Source: Sarocladium kiliense
Lineage: Eukaryota; Ascomycota; Sordariomycetes; Hypocreales; Sarocladiaceae
NCBI GenBank assembly: GCA_030734395.1
Contig: JAUZTG010000008.1
Span: forward strand, 62,001 to 126,000
Direction of reading: 5' to 3'
Length of the DNA stretch: 64,000 nt
In this document: positions 34,247-47,571 of the stretch, piece after piece
Numbering within the stretch: position 1 is the first letter of the stretch
Layout: each line of letters starts with the position of its first letter
Made by a program: the position numbers and the translations under genes
Notes under the pieces: generated by a model
What the model was told of the DNA's origin: nothing
Databases searched by the model: none
What the model saw: the letters and a program-made list of their open reading frames with translations, nothing else

Positions 34247-37200
34247 GTTTGGCAGGATTGATCATGTGTATGGGGTTTGCGCTTCGATTGTCGGCCATCG
34301 CTGGGCCGGAGGCATCATTCCTGCAAGTTACCTAATTCTTGGGACACGACACCAAAAAAAGAAGGAGATCCGGGTAGCGCACCGCACTGCAACACACGGA
34401 AGGAGAACACTGAGGCTGACACAGGGGTGATGTTGGTGCGGACGATCGCTTCCTGGATAGTCAAGTGGTGAGCTGGAGACCCCCGACCTCGGGACATCTC
34501 ACACACGCTTGAAGAGAAGAAAAGAGTGGGCAAGCGGACGCTTGCAAAAAGTCTCCACTAAGAAGAGACAAAAGAAAGAGCAAGGAAGGATCACTGACTC
34601 TGGATGAGCAAGTTGACGGCGGGTCCTACGATACCCTTCCATTATGGCGTTTAACGGTTGTCGATTTTTCAGTGCACTAGCTGAAGGGGGCTCTGCGATT
34701 CTTGTTGCCTGGACCCGATAATGTTGTTTGTTTGACGTGGGCTGCTGTTGTACAGCATTGAGACAAAGGAAAGGGCATTTTGGCATATCGAGCGTGAGGA
34801 GAGTTTTGACGAGAAGTCGCATTGTACATTATTACTGCTGCTTGACTGAGCAAACCCCGGGGACTTCCAGGGTTACGGCTGATATGACGCTGATGATATC
34901 CAAAACATACCATTCGTTTATAGTATACATCCATGAATCAAAACCAAAATCGTGTCTCGCGTGTAAAAGATGATCCCTGTTTGTCGACCCAGTCATGTGG
35001 TGTCCAAAATACAGATGTCTGATGGGTACAGTTGCAGGACATCCAAACGGAATCACTGCACAGGTGCTGATCTCTGCGGAGGAGGCTGCTCCTCCCCCCC
35101 TGATCGGGGCCCCCGTGTCGCCTAGTGTGGTGGGCAGCAGCTCTCCGACATAAGGTCGGTCAAAGCTGGGAGCTGAGTGGCTGATCCTGAGTCTTGATCC
35201 TAGCCTTGCTCCCTCCAGGCAACTGCGAATGTGTTTCTATGTAGAGTACGGATACCGACCAGGAGCTCAAGCTGCTATCACGGAGGCGAAATCCACACAC
35301 AAAGCGGGGATTGTGTCCGGACGAGTAATGTAGCACTGGTGCTTGATGCTAGCTGCTAGTGTACGGGCACATACGTGGGAGGCGTTGATGAGGCTTGCTC
35401 TTATTTTTTCTGTGCTGGCGCCAGTGGTCAGCAATCCCCGGGGCATGGACAATTGTCGAAATCCCATGTCCTACCCGCTCCTGTAGTGGTGGTGGCTGTC
35501 TCGAAAAGGGTATCTTCTGGCGGTGAACATGCGTGGTAGGTACATACAAGCACATGCCTTACGTTGTTTTACCCACAACCACTTCTGCGACCTCTTGCGC
35601 CTTCCTCCTGCAAAGACTGCCCTGGTGTGCGCCCCTAAAGCCTCCCCCCTTTCCTTCAAGCGACCCTCCTTTACCAATTGTTCACCGCTGCACATACACC
35701 AGGTACTGTTTCTTTGTCGCCCAATACCTTGAGTGAGAACCGAGGAAACCCAGACACAGCACATCTCACCAGCTGTCAGAGTGCCCCATGCCCAGCCGCC
35801 CCATATCCACTGGCCTTGCCAAGCATTGGCCACTCCGATCGCAACAGAGATTCTGCCTGCCCAAGGTTCCAGGTACAGCTCGATTGTTGCTCCCACAGTC
35901 CTGGCTTGTCTCTACTGGTGGCATGTCAGTGCTAGATTGGCAGACCTTGCATATGAAGGACCATTTTCTGGCATGGAGAAAGGTTAATCGTGCAGCGTGA
36001 AGCTGATGGAAGCTTGCATCAGATACTCGATGTGAGGCTAGTAGCGAGGCTACTACTCTACTGAGGTCCAACCCGAACGTACAGCACACAGCTTTGGCCA
36101 ATCTACTTTGATCTGCTTCCCGTAATGAATGATAATGGCAAACACTAACAAGGGGTCAGCAGACTTGCCTTGTTCGGCGATCACTCTTCTGAGATACGGT
36201 TCGCCCTCAGCGACTGCGATATTGCATACCCTGGTCACGTCCAAATTACCGTGCATCGCTAGCATTCGTTGGTACTTCAAGTCGCCGCCCTCCCGACCCG
36301 TCATAGCTCATCCACCTGTCCACAATCAATCAAAAGAATCCCGTCCAGGGTGCAAACGCAGAGACGAAAACCCACCCCGGCCGGCGAGGGGGGTTGGGAC
36401 GCGCAAGCACTGAGGGTCCGGCCTCTGTCCGATGGCCGAAAGACTTGCTCCGTGATTGGGCTTGTGTTGGAGCAGCATGCCTCCACACCGTTGACGGACT
36501 GACCCCCTTCGCTCAAGTGGACGTGCTTGCAGACCAAGGCGGGACTTTGCGGCTGATCACTTACTCCGACAGGAAAGGCGCCGCGTTTCAGAGTCGTTGG
36601 TAACCCCGCTCACCCCGTCATTACTCGAGAAAGAAAATATCTAAAGGGGGCGATGGAGCAGGACGTGGGAACGTGCCCTGCGGGAGCGCTGTATGTCAAG
36701 ACTGGACAAGCTTTGTGGGGAACAGATGGACGATGGCGCACGATGTATGAGGGCGCCAGGGTTGAGGGAGGAGAGATATTAACTTCCCAGCCAATTTGAT
36801 GGCGATCATTGAGGGACGAGAGGACGAAGTGCAAAGCTCATCAACGACTTGGTACGTGCAGCGAGATTGCCCGTTGGGGCGTGCTCGAATTAATTCTCCT
36901 GGAAGACTGACTCTGAATTTTCTTGAGCGAGCAATTTGAGGATTCAGCTGAGAGAGGAGCGTGCGCAACAAGCAAAAGGGCCCTGCCCGCCAAAACGGAC
37001 ATGCCGAGTTTCGTTCCACCACTCAAGTACAATCCTGGAGACGGCTGGCTGGCTCTCACTTGGCGATTGAAGTATCTCTGTTCATGCCCTGGCTGGGCTG
37101 TGAGGTTAATCATCTAATCATCTGCTCAGATAAGGATGAGTGTATAAGCGAGCCCCGCAAAAGGTACGCATTCCTTCGAACCTCGGTCGAAAGCCAATAG

Positions 37201-40200
37201 ATGGTTGGAGTATCAACCGTCTTATGAAAGGCGGAGAATAGAGTTGCAACCGATTGAGCACGTGCTGGAGGCGGCAACTCACTAGGCGAAGCGTTGGCTG
37301 CAAGCGAAAGTCGGTCCATGATCACAGGTATTAGGTTGGACTGGGATGAGAAAACGGTATCAGCTTTTCTCCACGCGGGTGCGCCAACGATTCCGCGCGA
37401 GCCAGATATCCCTAAATGCACATCCAGTCTAACGAGACACTGTGCGAGTCGCTATTTGCATCACAAGAAGCCTAGTGGTGTAAGGCTATTGATTGAGGTA
37501 GCGATTCGAGGGAATGGACTGTGAGGGCCACCAGGTTTTTTCCTGGGCAGACCAGGGAATCAAGATCAGGAAGGAAATCGGGGAGCATGACATTCGATTT
37601 TCAGGGTCCAAGCCCAGAACAAGGCATTGATGGACACAGCTTACCCCAGGATACATAGTGTTCGCATCAGTCTGTTAGCCAGTCGACACCAGCTTTTCCG
37701 CTCTTCAGTGGCCTAAGTGGAAGCTCAGCGGCTAAGCAGAGCCGATACCTACAGCCTATGGGCTCTCAGGGGCGCAATGGGGCGAGGCAAGGACACATCG
37801 AAGCTTCAGTGGAGGCAAGGCGTGTCAAGCACCATCATGCGCGGAATACTCCCTTGCAAGCTGGTGTTGTTGAAAACAATGGGCCTACAGTAGCAGAAGC
37901 TGAAGGGACAAGCTCAAGATACACTTGGGCGTCAGAAGCAGCATGACGTCTGTGGCTGCGGCATCAGGGTCCTCTGACTTTGGCTCGAGGAGGAGTGGAG
38001 CAGCGAGACGGGTGTAGCATTTGCCGATTGAGCGAACGTCATTGGAGCGGACACTCCACTAAGCTGGCGCTGTGTATTACTCGTAGTCGCCGTTCAGAGC
38101 CGTCAGAGGCTGCCAGCATCCACTGTGGGGGGATCCTTCCAGAGGGGTGAGCGCAGCGCGAAGCTTGACCTGAGATGAGGTGGGGGTCCCGCGAGGAATG
38201 CTGAGGGCGTGATCTTAGAAGGGTGTTCATCTGCACTGCGCGACGCCCACCATTGATAATGGACATTTCACTGACGCCAACAACATTGAAGAGGCATAAG
38301 CTATGGGCACTAAGGACCTCTTACGTGAGGCAATGGTGAGAATTCCTCCCCAGTGCAATCTCAACGTCTGTTTACCACCACTAACATCTCGCATATGATA
38401 CAATCCAGCCCTGCTGAAGCATGCCGCACTTAGTGCCTCGCAGTGGGCAACTTCACCTGAAAATCACTGGCCAGTGCTTGCTGATCAACAGGAGCACCAG
38501 GCGATCCGGCCCAGCCCAGCCCCAACCCCAGCTTCCAGAAAGCTTGATCAGCTCTCGTCTGCTTTCCAAAGCTGGTAATCGCGGGGCCACTGGTGTTGTT
38601 TATCTCCCGTATTGCAATATTGGTCGCCAAACAGTCCAGACTTTGGAGACGACGACGTCCCTTTTGGTGAGAAGGTAGATGGGAACAAGAGGTCACCCGC
38701 GCTATTTGTCAAACCCCCCTGTGCCGCCTCCCAGCCCTCTTCTTGACACCAGACCACGACAGGGACGGAATACTCCCACACTGGACAACAGGGCGGAGAT
38801 GGCTCATGGGCAGGATGGAGCCCCTTTTTTGCCACTCATTGCGTGGCTATTGCGGACCCTCTTCTCCTTCATCGCCTGTGTGTTTGCTTTAAACTTGTCA
38901 CACACAGCCGTATGCAAGCCCCCAAAAAGTGACCAGCCAGGCCGGTGCCGATTGGATGCCTACTAGGGTTGTTGGTGTTCCTCTTCTGAGGCTGGACACC
39001 GCCATTTGGAGCAGGAAGCACTCGACGAATCGTGGATCATGGATCGTAGGGTGGTGGCGTTGGAGGAGCCGCATGTGTCTACCGCATGCATAGGCCCTGG
39101 CTGTACCTATGTGATGGCGTGCTGATGCACACTGCGGAATGGAGTTGTGATGGTCCCTGGCTGACTTTCCCTTGGAGCTCGGAGGTTACCAGTTCAAAGA
39201 GACAAGAGTGCGTTCGCTGCTGGGGGATGTATCCTCTTCCCGAGCCTGGCACGAGCTCCACGTTCATCCCCTGGGGACTTGGAGGTGGACCTAACGCACC
39301 TGCAGGGTGGCAGAAGACAGCCAAGTTGGGGCTGACGAACATCGATCGGGATTGTATGATGTCAAGATTGTGAGTCCGTTAGGCTTGGCTGGCTTTATCG
39401 TTGTAACGACGCGCACAGCTGTAGATCTCATAGCGAGATGGTGGTGTCCGTGACCATCATGTCGCCTGTAAAGCAAGTCCGCTCAAGTCGGAGTGAGTAC
39501 TCCTGGTTGAGTGAGGTCTGCGTTGCTCATTGAGAGGAGAATCCACCAGTGTATCATAGAATAGTTGTTGAGAGCCATTGGTTCAAGCACAACCTCTGAT
39601 TCAACACCAATCATGTCTGCAAGGAACCCTGCCAGGCCATGTAGACAACATAAGTTCGTCCAAAACGGGACATCAACCTGGCCTTGCCCAGACGAGAGCT
39701 CTCCATCATGACCATCCGGAAGAGTCCCATCCTCTATCCACTCACAACAGTTCCATCCTTTCCCCGACCCGCGATCAACATTGTCACGAGGGCTTCTTGA
39801 CGTTTTCAATCAATTTTCTGTGGAGAAGAGCGATCGTGAATGGTGCTTGATACTGCGGGGAAAGAAACGAAGGAGGGGAGGTGGTTGGGCGAGTTTTGGA
39901 GATGGGATGCGTTTTGGTGATCTTATACTTGAAGGAGTATGTGCTTCTGTGTATCCTGGGCACCCCGCATTTCACCCCTGTGAATGATGGGTTACGTTCA
40001 CTTGGAGTTGGTGGGAAGGATGATTGGGGCTTTTCTTCATTGAATATTGGGTTTGTCGTGAGGGATTGGTTGAACTTTTGCTCTTAGGTCCAGGAGATGG
40101 GGGAGGGTGGTGGAGTCACCAGGTATCGTCTGCCGTGCCGTGCTGTACAATACCGTGTTTGATGATTTGAACATGGCGGGGAATGGGTGATGTGGATGTG

Positions 40201-40820
40201 GTGGGAGCTTCATATCCAACCTGTGCCTGGGATTGAAAGAAGATCACCGTGTACAAGGGTGTTTCGTCGGTGATATGCACGAAATGTGTCCATCTGACCT
40301 TGAGGACATGGATGATGAAGCGGGAACGTTAGTTCAGGTATCTCGGCCTTGAAGTATTGAATACGGGGGGAGCTGGACTCTAGAATGTTGGCGAGATGGA
40401 GTGAAGGGTAAGAAAGATGTGATGGAGACGAGAACATGCTGCTCGGAGGAAATAGACAGCGTCTTGATAGCCGTGGTGAGCTACTGTAGACCACGGACGA
40501 GCCATGTGGTGTCGATTCAGACGTCACAGGAGTTCCTCGTGTCTCTCCTTGCATGGTCGAGAGACTTCAGCGACGACAGGTCGACAGCGAAGCACGGGAA
40601 TGGTGTCTTTAGCTGACAACCTTATCAATTACGAATCTTTCGCGATGGGCTCATCGTCGCTGCCCACTGTATCTAGAGAACTTGTTCGAAGTCATGCAAG
40701 ATCACCTCTCAGTTACTATTCACCTGAGATTAACAAGCACATGCTACAGGCGAGCAAGGGAAATGATTTGACCCAAATGGAATTATTTCTGGCTGGCCGC
40801 TGCGCCCCTATCTTTCCATC

Positions 40821-40844
40821 CATCCGAAGCTTCATCCGAAGCTT
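40821..40844. repeat. Tandem 12-base duplication
   Basis: CATCCGAAGCTT occurs twice in direct succession with no mismatch. It is a small local duplication in non-coding DNA. Confidence 0.8.
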
Positions 40845-41527
40845 CCTCAGTAAATGACATCAAGAAGTACAGACATCCTCCGCTCTTCACCTAGACCTCC
40901 CTCCCGCCAGGAGGTAGATGACTCCAAGATAACCCTCCCTCTCCCCCAGCTTCTACGCGGCCAGCTCTTCCCTCATGATGGGCAACACACCCATCGCCCT
41001 GACCCTTTCGGTCAATAAACACAGCAAAGAGAATCCCTCGGTCGTGGCCAGCTGGTCCTCTGATCCTCTGGTTTACATGGTAAAGGAGACGACCGCTTCC
41101 TGTCGTGAATTACACGTGTGCTGATGACAGCTCTGCAATTGCACGAGAAGCGGTACGAAGCAAGATATTTCCGGAGTGAGAAATTTGTACAATGACAGGT
41201 GAAAGGAGAAGTGCGAGACCATGTGTTTCAATCCAGCCGAGGCGAGTTCTCCCTTTTCTTCCCGCCCGCGTCGACGTCGACGATGGGGAGAAAGATCGTT
41301 CGGGATATGATTGTAGACATTAAGAAAAAACCGCAAGCCAAAGTCGTGGCCTCCTGACAGATGGAGGCGAAGCAATGAGTCGTAAAGAAACCGAAAGGAC
41401 GAAAGACGAAACAGTGCAAGTTGAGCTAGGAAAAGTACAGTCGGTGATGGCGAGGTTGTTCTGCCGAAGCGATCATTGATGACTTGTGCATCAGGGGTAT
41501 CTGATCGATTGCAGCGTGTTAGTGTGG

Positions 41528-41533
41528 TTTATT
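41528..41533 (-). terminator. Candidate AATAAA poly(A) signal of rax2
   Basis: On the minus strand the hexamer AATAAA (CCAATAAACC in context) lies about 180 bases downstream of the rax2 stop. The position is reasonable, but fungal signals are degenerate. Confidence 0.3.
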
Positions 41534-41709
41534 GGGAGCACAGCTGTGCCACCCAGGTCGGTATGTTGTGGACGAAAACCCGTATCGTGGAGTTCTTGAT
41601 GACTCCCTTTTCTGATGTACGCCTATCCAAACGCCGAGGCCGATGATGACAAGGGAAGAAGTTGAGGAAGTGGGAAACATGCGCGGCATTGGTCTGTAAC
41701 TGGTCGCCT

Positions 41710-44700
41710 CTAGACATGTGGTGCGCCTGGCCGACCTCGTCCGAGTGATTCGAGAAGCTCGCGCGGCGGAACTCTGCGAATGCCGTTGCCACGGTCGTAC
41801 ATTGATGTCGGTGCCGGAGCGTAACCCTCTCGTCGTTTTCGCAGTCGGTCGAGAATGATGCCAGCCAACACCAAGAGGAACATCAGGCCGAGCGCGACAG
41901 CAAGGCCGATGAGGACGACGAAGCCAAGAGCAAGGTGTGAGCCTGGGACTTGTTAGCATTCGACACTTGAGAAACTTGCTGCATTCTGCATTATGGGATA
42001 CGTACCACCTGAGGAGAAGAAATCGTTCTTCTCGGAGAAGATCTTGGCAATGGTACCGGCTGAGCTGCCGGAGCTGGTGATCAGGGCATATGGCTGATAA
42101 TGAGTACCGTTGAAGATTGCTGCTCCAGCGGTACCGAAATCAGGAATGGCGATAGAGCCAGTAAGCATCAGCGCCTGATCTTTCTCAAGGATCTCCGTCT
42201 CATCGTGGTTCTCAGTGAGGGTAAACACCTGCATTCCGCGAAGAATCGTCTCCGAGTCAAGATCCTTCCCCGATTTGATCCACTTATCACCGTCGTACTT
42301 CATGAGGTAGAGGCTGTCATCATCCTGAGAGTAGCCAGCGATCCAGATCTGATCACCACTATCGGCGGCGGCAGTCATGACCTCAACAGGACCAGGGATG
42401 TCGTTGGCGCCAGGGAAAGCAGTCCAGCTTCTGTCAGAGGCATCATAGATGGCGAGGAAGCCTTCGTCGCTGCCGTTGGCCCTTAAGTCTCCGCCTACGA
42501 TGACTCTGGAATCGCTTGCCCAGATGAGCGAGGTGACGTTGCCTGAGACGTCATCACCAGCACGGGTCCACTGGGAAGCCTCAGTGTCGTAGACACAAAG
42601 TCCTGGGCAATCCAGAGATCCAGCCCTTTGGAAGGAGCCTGCAACGAAAACTTGAGTGGAGTCTGGGCGCACGGTGATGACAGACACGGTTGAGTTCCAT
42701 CCCGTGACAGATGGAGGCTGCCTGCCGAAAGATCGATTCTCGATATCGTAGGATACGAGGCCGCTCACATCGTTGCCGTTGATTCTTCCGCTGAGGCGAC
42801 CGCCCACGTACATGGTCTTATCGAGGAATGCAACAGTGACAAACTCTGAATCTGATGAGAGATCAGAACCCAAACCACTGATCGAGTCATCATCGTTTCC
42901 GTCGAGGATAACTAGGTTTTCGACGGCAGTGCCGTTGGCGTCTTGGGCAGTGAAGTGGCCTGCAAGCACTGTGATATTGAAGTCATTCTCGTCGTAGAAG
43001 GCCCCAGTAACAACGCCCGTGACGTTGCCTCGTGAAAGGCTCCCATCGCGGCGGCGAAGCTGCTGGTCTGAGGACGATTGGCCTTGAATTTTGACGGGGA
43101 ACCGACCAAGTCCGTCATCACTCAGGGTTGCTGCGCCATTGACCGCCATCTGAGCAGACGAGATAGAGCCTGCATAAATCGAATCGTTCGTGGGGAGGTC
43201 CAAAAGAGCTGCAGTGAGAATACCACGGTAGCTTGGCGCGTTGGTGTCCAAGTTCTGAAGCCAATTCTCCTCAGACGGCACCCAAATCGCGAATCCGTTC
43301 GCTGACACGGCATCATTGTCTCCGAAGCTCCGGATCTCCTTGAAAGTTCCAGAGAGCGCGATGCACGTCTCAGGGGTATCATCTGTAGTATTGATTCGGA
43401 GAGGGACCACGTGGCTGACAACCCCATCGACACCAGCACCAAGTGGTGACCAGGTATTGTTACCTGGGTGGTAGAGAGCAGCATTGTTCAGGCCATCGAC
43501 CTCGTTTGTTAGTGTGTTGGAGAACTCGCCGCCAACATAGAGGCTGTCCCCTTCGAATAGCATGTCGAACACCTCGCCGTTAAGGCCGCCGTCAAGAGAG
43601 CGAACATCGTTATCGCCTTCGCTGACAATGGCGACAATGTTCTTGTGCTCCCTGGATGTGAAGTTTCCGGCAATGTACACAACGTCGTCGTGGGTAGCGA
43701 GAGCCTTCACTCCAGTTCGTTGATCAAAGCTAGCCCCGAGCTTGTTGATGGCCGAATTCTCAAAGTCTGTCGTGTTGATCACTGCCTGGGAAGGGTCGAA
43801 GTCGAATAGCCCGTTCAAGCCACCAGTAGAGTTAAGAAGAGTAAAGCCGACACGCTGGGCCACAACCGTTAGGGTATCAACGTCTTGGCCGTCAAGTGGC
43901 GTGAGGGTCACGCTTGGCTTAAAGCTGTCTGACGTCTTCTCAATATAGCCGAAGTAAATTTGGTCGTACTTGTCGAAGTCGTTGGTCTGGAATAGGGATG
44001 TAGAGAATCTTGCGTCAATGGCACCAGTGGACATGGTTCCAGTGACGTTGACTCGTCCACGAGTAGAGCATGTGTCGTCTGGCCGACAGCCAGGGGTATA
44101 CATGTTGACGGAATAGTTGCCCGACTCACGGATGTTGGGCGTGAACACCACAGATGCCGAGCTGGAGCTGATATCACCGTCAAGCTCAGCTGTGAGGTAG
44201 CGAGAACTACTTTGAGCAGAGGGAGCCTGCGACCATGGTCCGGTGGCAGTGGCAGACGCCGGGAATTCAACGCCGCAAGAAGGCTCGTTGAAGTCGCTGA
44301 TAGCATAGGCGAAGATGTCATCTTGGAAGAGGGAGATGCTTGAGAGTCCCGCTCCACTGCCGTACCAGTCGGAAATGGCGATTTGGAAACGATTCATGCC
44401 GACTCTGTTGACAAAATGGAAGTCCTGGAAGTCGACATCCGGGTCGTCACTCAGCGGGCATTCGCTACTGCAGCTCGAGTTCTGGCCAGTAGCGGGGTCG
44501 ACGTAGGTGAAGTTCATGATGCCGCTTATGGGGAAGGCGATGAATCTGAACGTCTTGGTGCCACGTCCGTCGCGGTGTGTGTTTGCCAAACGCAGTTTCG
44601 TGGGCTCGAAGCCAAAGCCAAACTCGGCCTCCCAGAATCCCGGTGTGGCATCCTGAACTAACCAGGTACTCCCAGCCTCGTCGGATCCATCAGAACAGAT

Positions 44701-45480
44701 GATGTTCTTTGGGTCGCCGAAATCGTTGCCTTCAACGCTGTTCGTGGCACTGATGTTCGCGGTATTGAGATTGATGGCCTGGTTGTCAGGCTCTGTTGGC
44801 GTGGTTGCGTTGCCGAGGCCGGTAAACGTGCCACCGAAGATGATATGTCCGTTAGAAGCCTTCGTGATTGCCTCAACAGGACCGTTGAAGCCAGCGAATG
44901 GCAAGTTAGTCCATCCATCCGTGCCAACCCAAGCGATGGCATTCGTGGAGTTCGCCCCGCGGAAGCTTCCTCCAATGTAAACAGTATCTCGCTCCTCATC
45001 GCAGTAGATGGCGTTAACCTCGCCTTCAAGACCATCGAGAGGTGTGATTTCTGTGTTGTTAGGGTTGAAGAGTGCAATGGCGGTAGATCTAGTGCCGTCC
45101 AAGCTCGTAAAATTACCGCCTATGACCACGCCTTGCATCTCTCCATTGCTGAGCATGAACGTGCACATGGCTCGTATGCTCGCATCCGTCGAGACGACAG
45201 ATGTCAAAGCCCCATTCGGAAGAGGCGCGAGAAGGGACTCGCTCCCGTTGGTGCTGAGAGGGGTGCCATTCTGGCCCTCGAATTCGTAAAGTGAGATGCC
45301 GTCGAAGTCGCCGGCGAAACCGATGCGGCCGAGATTTGAAAAGTCGAGATTCGCTGATGGCACCGGCTCGAATTGTATGCTTTGTGATCGCGCAGAGTCG
45401 AAAGACGTCAAGAATAACAGACTGATAGCCAGCGATGGTGACTGGCGCGCCATAGGGCGCTGCCGAAAGGGTAATCGCAT
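41710..45480 (-). CDS. rax2: Rax2-like cortical polarity protein
   Basis: This is a large type I membrane glycoprotein of the cell cortex involved in bud-site or tip polarity. Exons are 45480-42006 and 41942-41710, giving 1235 residues. The intron has a GTACGT donor and a textbook TGCTAAC branch point 14 bases before the CAG acceptor. The open frame reaches a GTG just upstream, but the first ATG is at 45480; a second in-frame ATG (MARQSPSLAISLLFL) also gives a clean signal peptide. The ectodomain has many Asn-X-Ser/Thr sites and repeated beta-propeller-like strands (YIGGSF, YVGGEF, YVGGRL, VIVGGDL). Exon 2 adds the transmembrane helix (ALGFVVLIGLAVALGLMFLL) and a short basic cytoplasmic tail ending PGAPHV. 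Confidence 0.93.
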
Positions 45481-47571
45481 CACTATCGCGTCGAGGTTGG
45501 GGTGTAGACTCGACGAGACAATGAGGATGATGCCTCGAGGTTACGAGGTGAAAGTGGCGAGAGACTTCGTATCGACGTAGTAGATGGTGAGATCATCTCA
45601 GAATCAAGCGTTGGCCATAGCAACGAGTTGGTGGGCAGGTCGTCGGGTGAGGAATGCTGTCGCGCGTGGGCAAACGGTCGGTGGAACGCTTGGTGGAGGA
45701 GGCTGGTGGTGCCGTTTGTGTCGCCTCGCGGGAAATTGACCGAATATGCGCGGTCGTGACAGGAATCGAAAGCAGAAGGAAATGTCGCACGGCGTGCTTG
45801 ATGTCGCAATGAGCCTCACGCAGCTCTGAATGTCGTCGGTAATGAGCGTCTGAGGGTATTATCGTGATGTTTTGGTGGGTGGTGATGGTGAGGATGGTTT
45901 GATTAATTAGGAGGAGATGGTGGAGAGTATACGAGGCCTGGTACTGCTACAGAGAAACAACGCGGAAAGGCGCACGGAGCACAAAAGCAGGCTTTGGGGG
46001 CTGGGAGCAGGCCCAGAGCACTTCTGCAGTGGATTGAGTTGGGCGGGCGGGCTCTGAGCTGCAGCCGACAGGGGCAGCGAATGTTTGCACAACGGCCGAG
46101 GAAGGTCGGACAGGATATTGCAGGCCGAAACCTAGCAGTGATTGGCCAGTGTCGTGGTGCTAGACTTGATAAAGCTTAGTGGTTAGACCATCGCCTTGGC
46201 AATTGCTGGCAACTGCTCACAGCTGGTCCCGTAGGTGCAGGCAGGTGCAAGGAGTAGCTCCCTGCCTCGTACCTTGTCCCTTGCACCAGGATCATGCACC
46301 AGGATCTGATGATGAAGGCGGTCAAGAAGTTCACGGCTGTCACAATGCGGCACAAACAGTCATCAAGTCACTGACAGCTGCACACAACCACTTCAATCCC
46401 TCAGGTTGGCGTCAATTACTACGTTGACAAACAACCCGGCTCAGCCACGCGACACGATTTGAGTTCCAGATTTCCGCCAGGAGGAGCCCCAGACGGCACC
46501 GCCTTCATCCAAAACGGGTCAACGGGACGCGATGGCTTTATTGTAGTGCGAGCTGGAAAAGCCTCTGGCTTGAGTTCATTTTCATCTAGCATAAATGCAC
46601 CAGCCTATCCCAGCTCGGAGGCATCCTCCTTTGCGAGGCGCTGTGACGTGGCGGCTGGGTTTTCCTGTCGTTCGCCCGACACTACCATCAATTGAGAGTA
46701 GCCTTGCAGACAACGAGGTCCCGGATCGATGATAAACCGTCGTCTGTGACGCACGACCTGCGTGATGGTGGTGTGCTGAATTACGACCGAGCTCCCCTCA
46801 GACGGGACGACGTTGCGCGGGATCGTCTTTGTCCGGTTGCTGGTGACAGGGATGTGAGGCCCCCAGACTCAGATCGGTTTCGTCATTGCCGCGCTGGACT
46901 GGGCATTGAAGTGCTTCACCTGATCATACAATCACCGCTATAATTGATGTAGGATTCTTGATTGACTGACAGGACGTGCGCGACGATCATTATATTGATA
47001 TCGCAGGCCAAGCCCTCCCGTGTAAATCGTGACAATGAGATACCCTAGAGCCCTGAATCTGAAACGCTCTGGCATACTTGAGCATTAGTGCAAAGGTAGA
47101 GAATTGAAATGAGGTCTCCCTTTTAAATTGGTATTACCTTCACCTGAGCCTCTTTTTTCAACTCTGCTGTGAATTTGTTGGCGTTGTGTCAGAGCAATGC
47201 CGAGATGTTGTGTCCTAACAACGCAAGGGCAATAGTAGTATCGAGGGAACTCTGGTCCGGTCCACACGACATGTCTGACAAGTACCGAAAGGGAACGGAT
47301 GGGGGTGCAACATAGTACGGTCAAGTTGATTTATCGTTTGTTGGCACTTCAGGTCCTCATCTTGATCTTATGATAGCGGCACCTAACGAGGTGATGGTCT
47401 GATCATCCTTGGTTAATCCAGAGCTGGTACACACTGACAACAAGATTAACGAGAGCTTCTGAAGGTGCGACATGCACCTCCCTTTGCCCATCTATGTACA
47501 GTAGGTCCCGGTACCACAATCGGCCGAGCTTCATCATATACAAATTGGGTATTTCCAAGGTCTTAAACTCG
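45481..47571. other. 2.1-kb intergenic region between rax2 and lcl3
   Basis: It holds the rax2 promoter and the lcl3 3' untranslated region. No credible gene. A perfect short inverted repeat inside it is listed separately. Confidence 0.5.
46244..46287. repeat. Inverted repeat GGTGCAAGG / CCTTGCACC
   Basis: Two perfect 9-base arms (46244-46252 and 46279-46287) enclose 26 bases and could form a hairpin. The right arm overlaps the first of two direct copies of GCACCAGGATC (46283 and 46296). Function unknown. Confidence 0.5.

Larger units (their letters stand above)
34247..41709. other. 7.5-kb gene-free span between the C2H2 gene and rax2
   Basis: It should contain the 3' untranslated regions of two converging genes. 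I see no convincing coding region, transposon or RNA gene in the rest. Open frames are short, on both strands, and without domains. Confidence 0.5.

Noticed and set aside
26028..41709. Transposon relics or RIP-mutated repeats filling the long spans
   Set aside because: The DNA is not visibly AT-rich or TA-rich, and no reverse transcriptase, transposase, integrase or long terminal repeat pattern was seen. Highly diverged remnants cannot be excluded by eye.
46160..46260. tRNA-like start (TTAGTGGTTAGACC resembles an A box)
   Set aside because: No B box (GGTTCRANNCC) follows at the right distance and no acceptor stem pairs.
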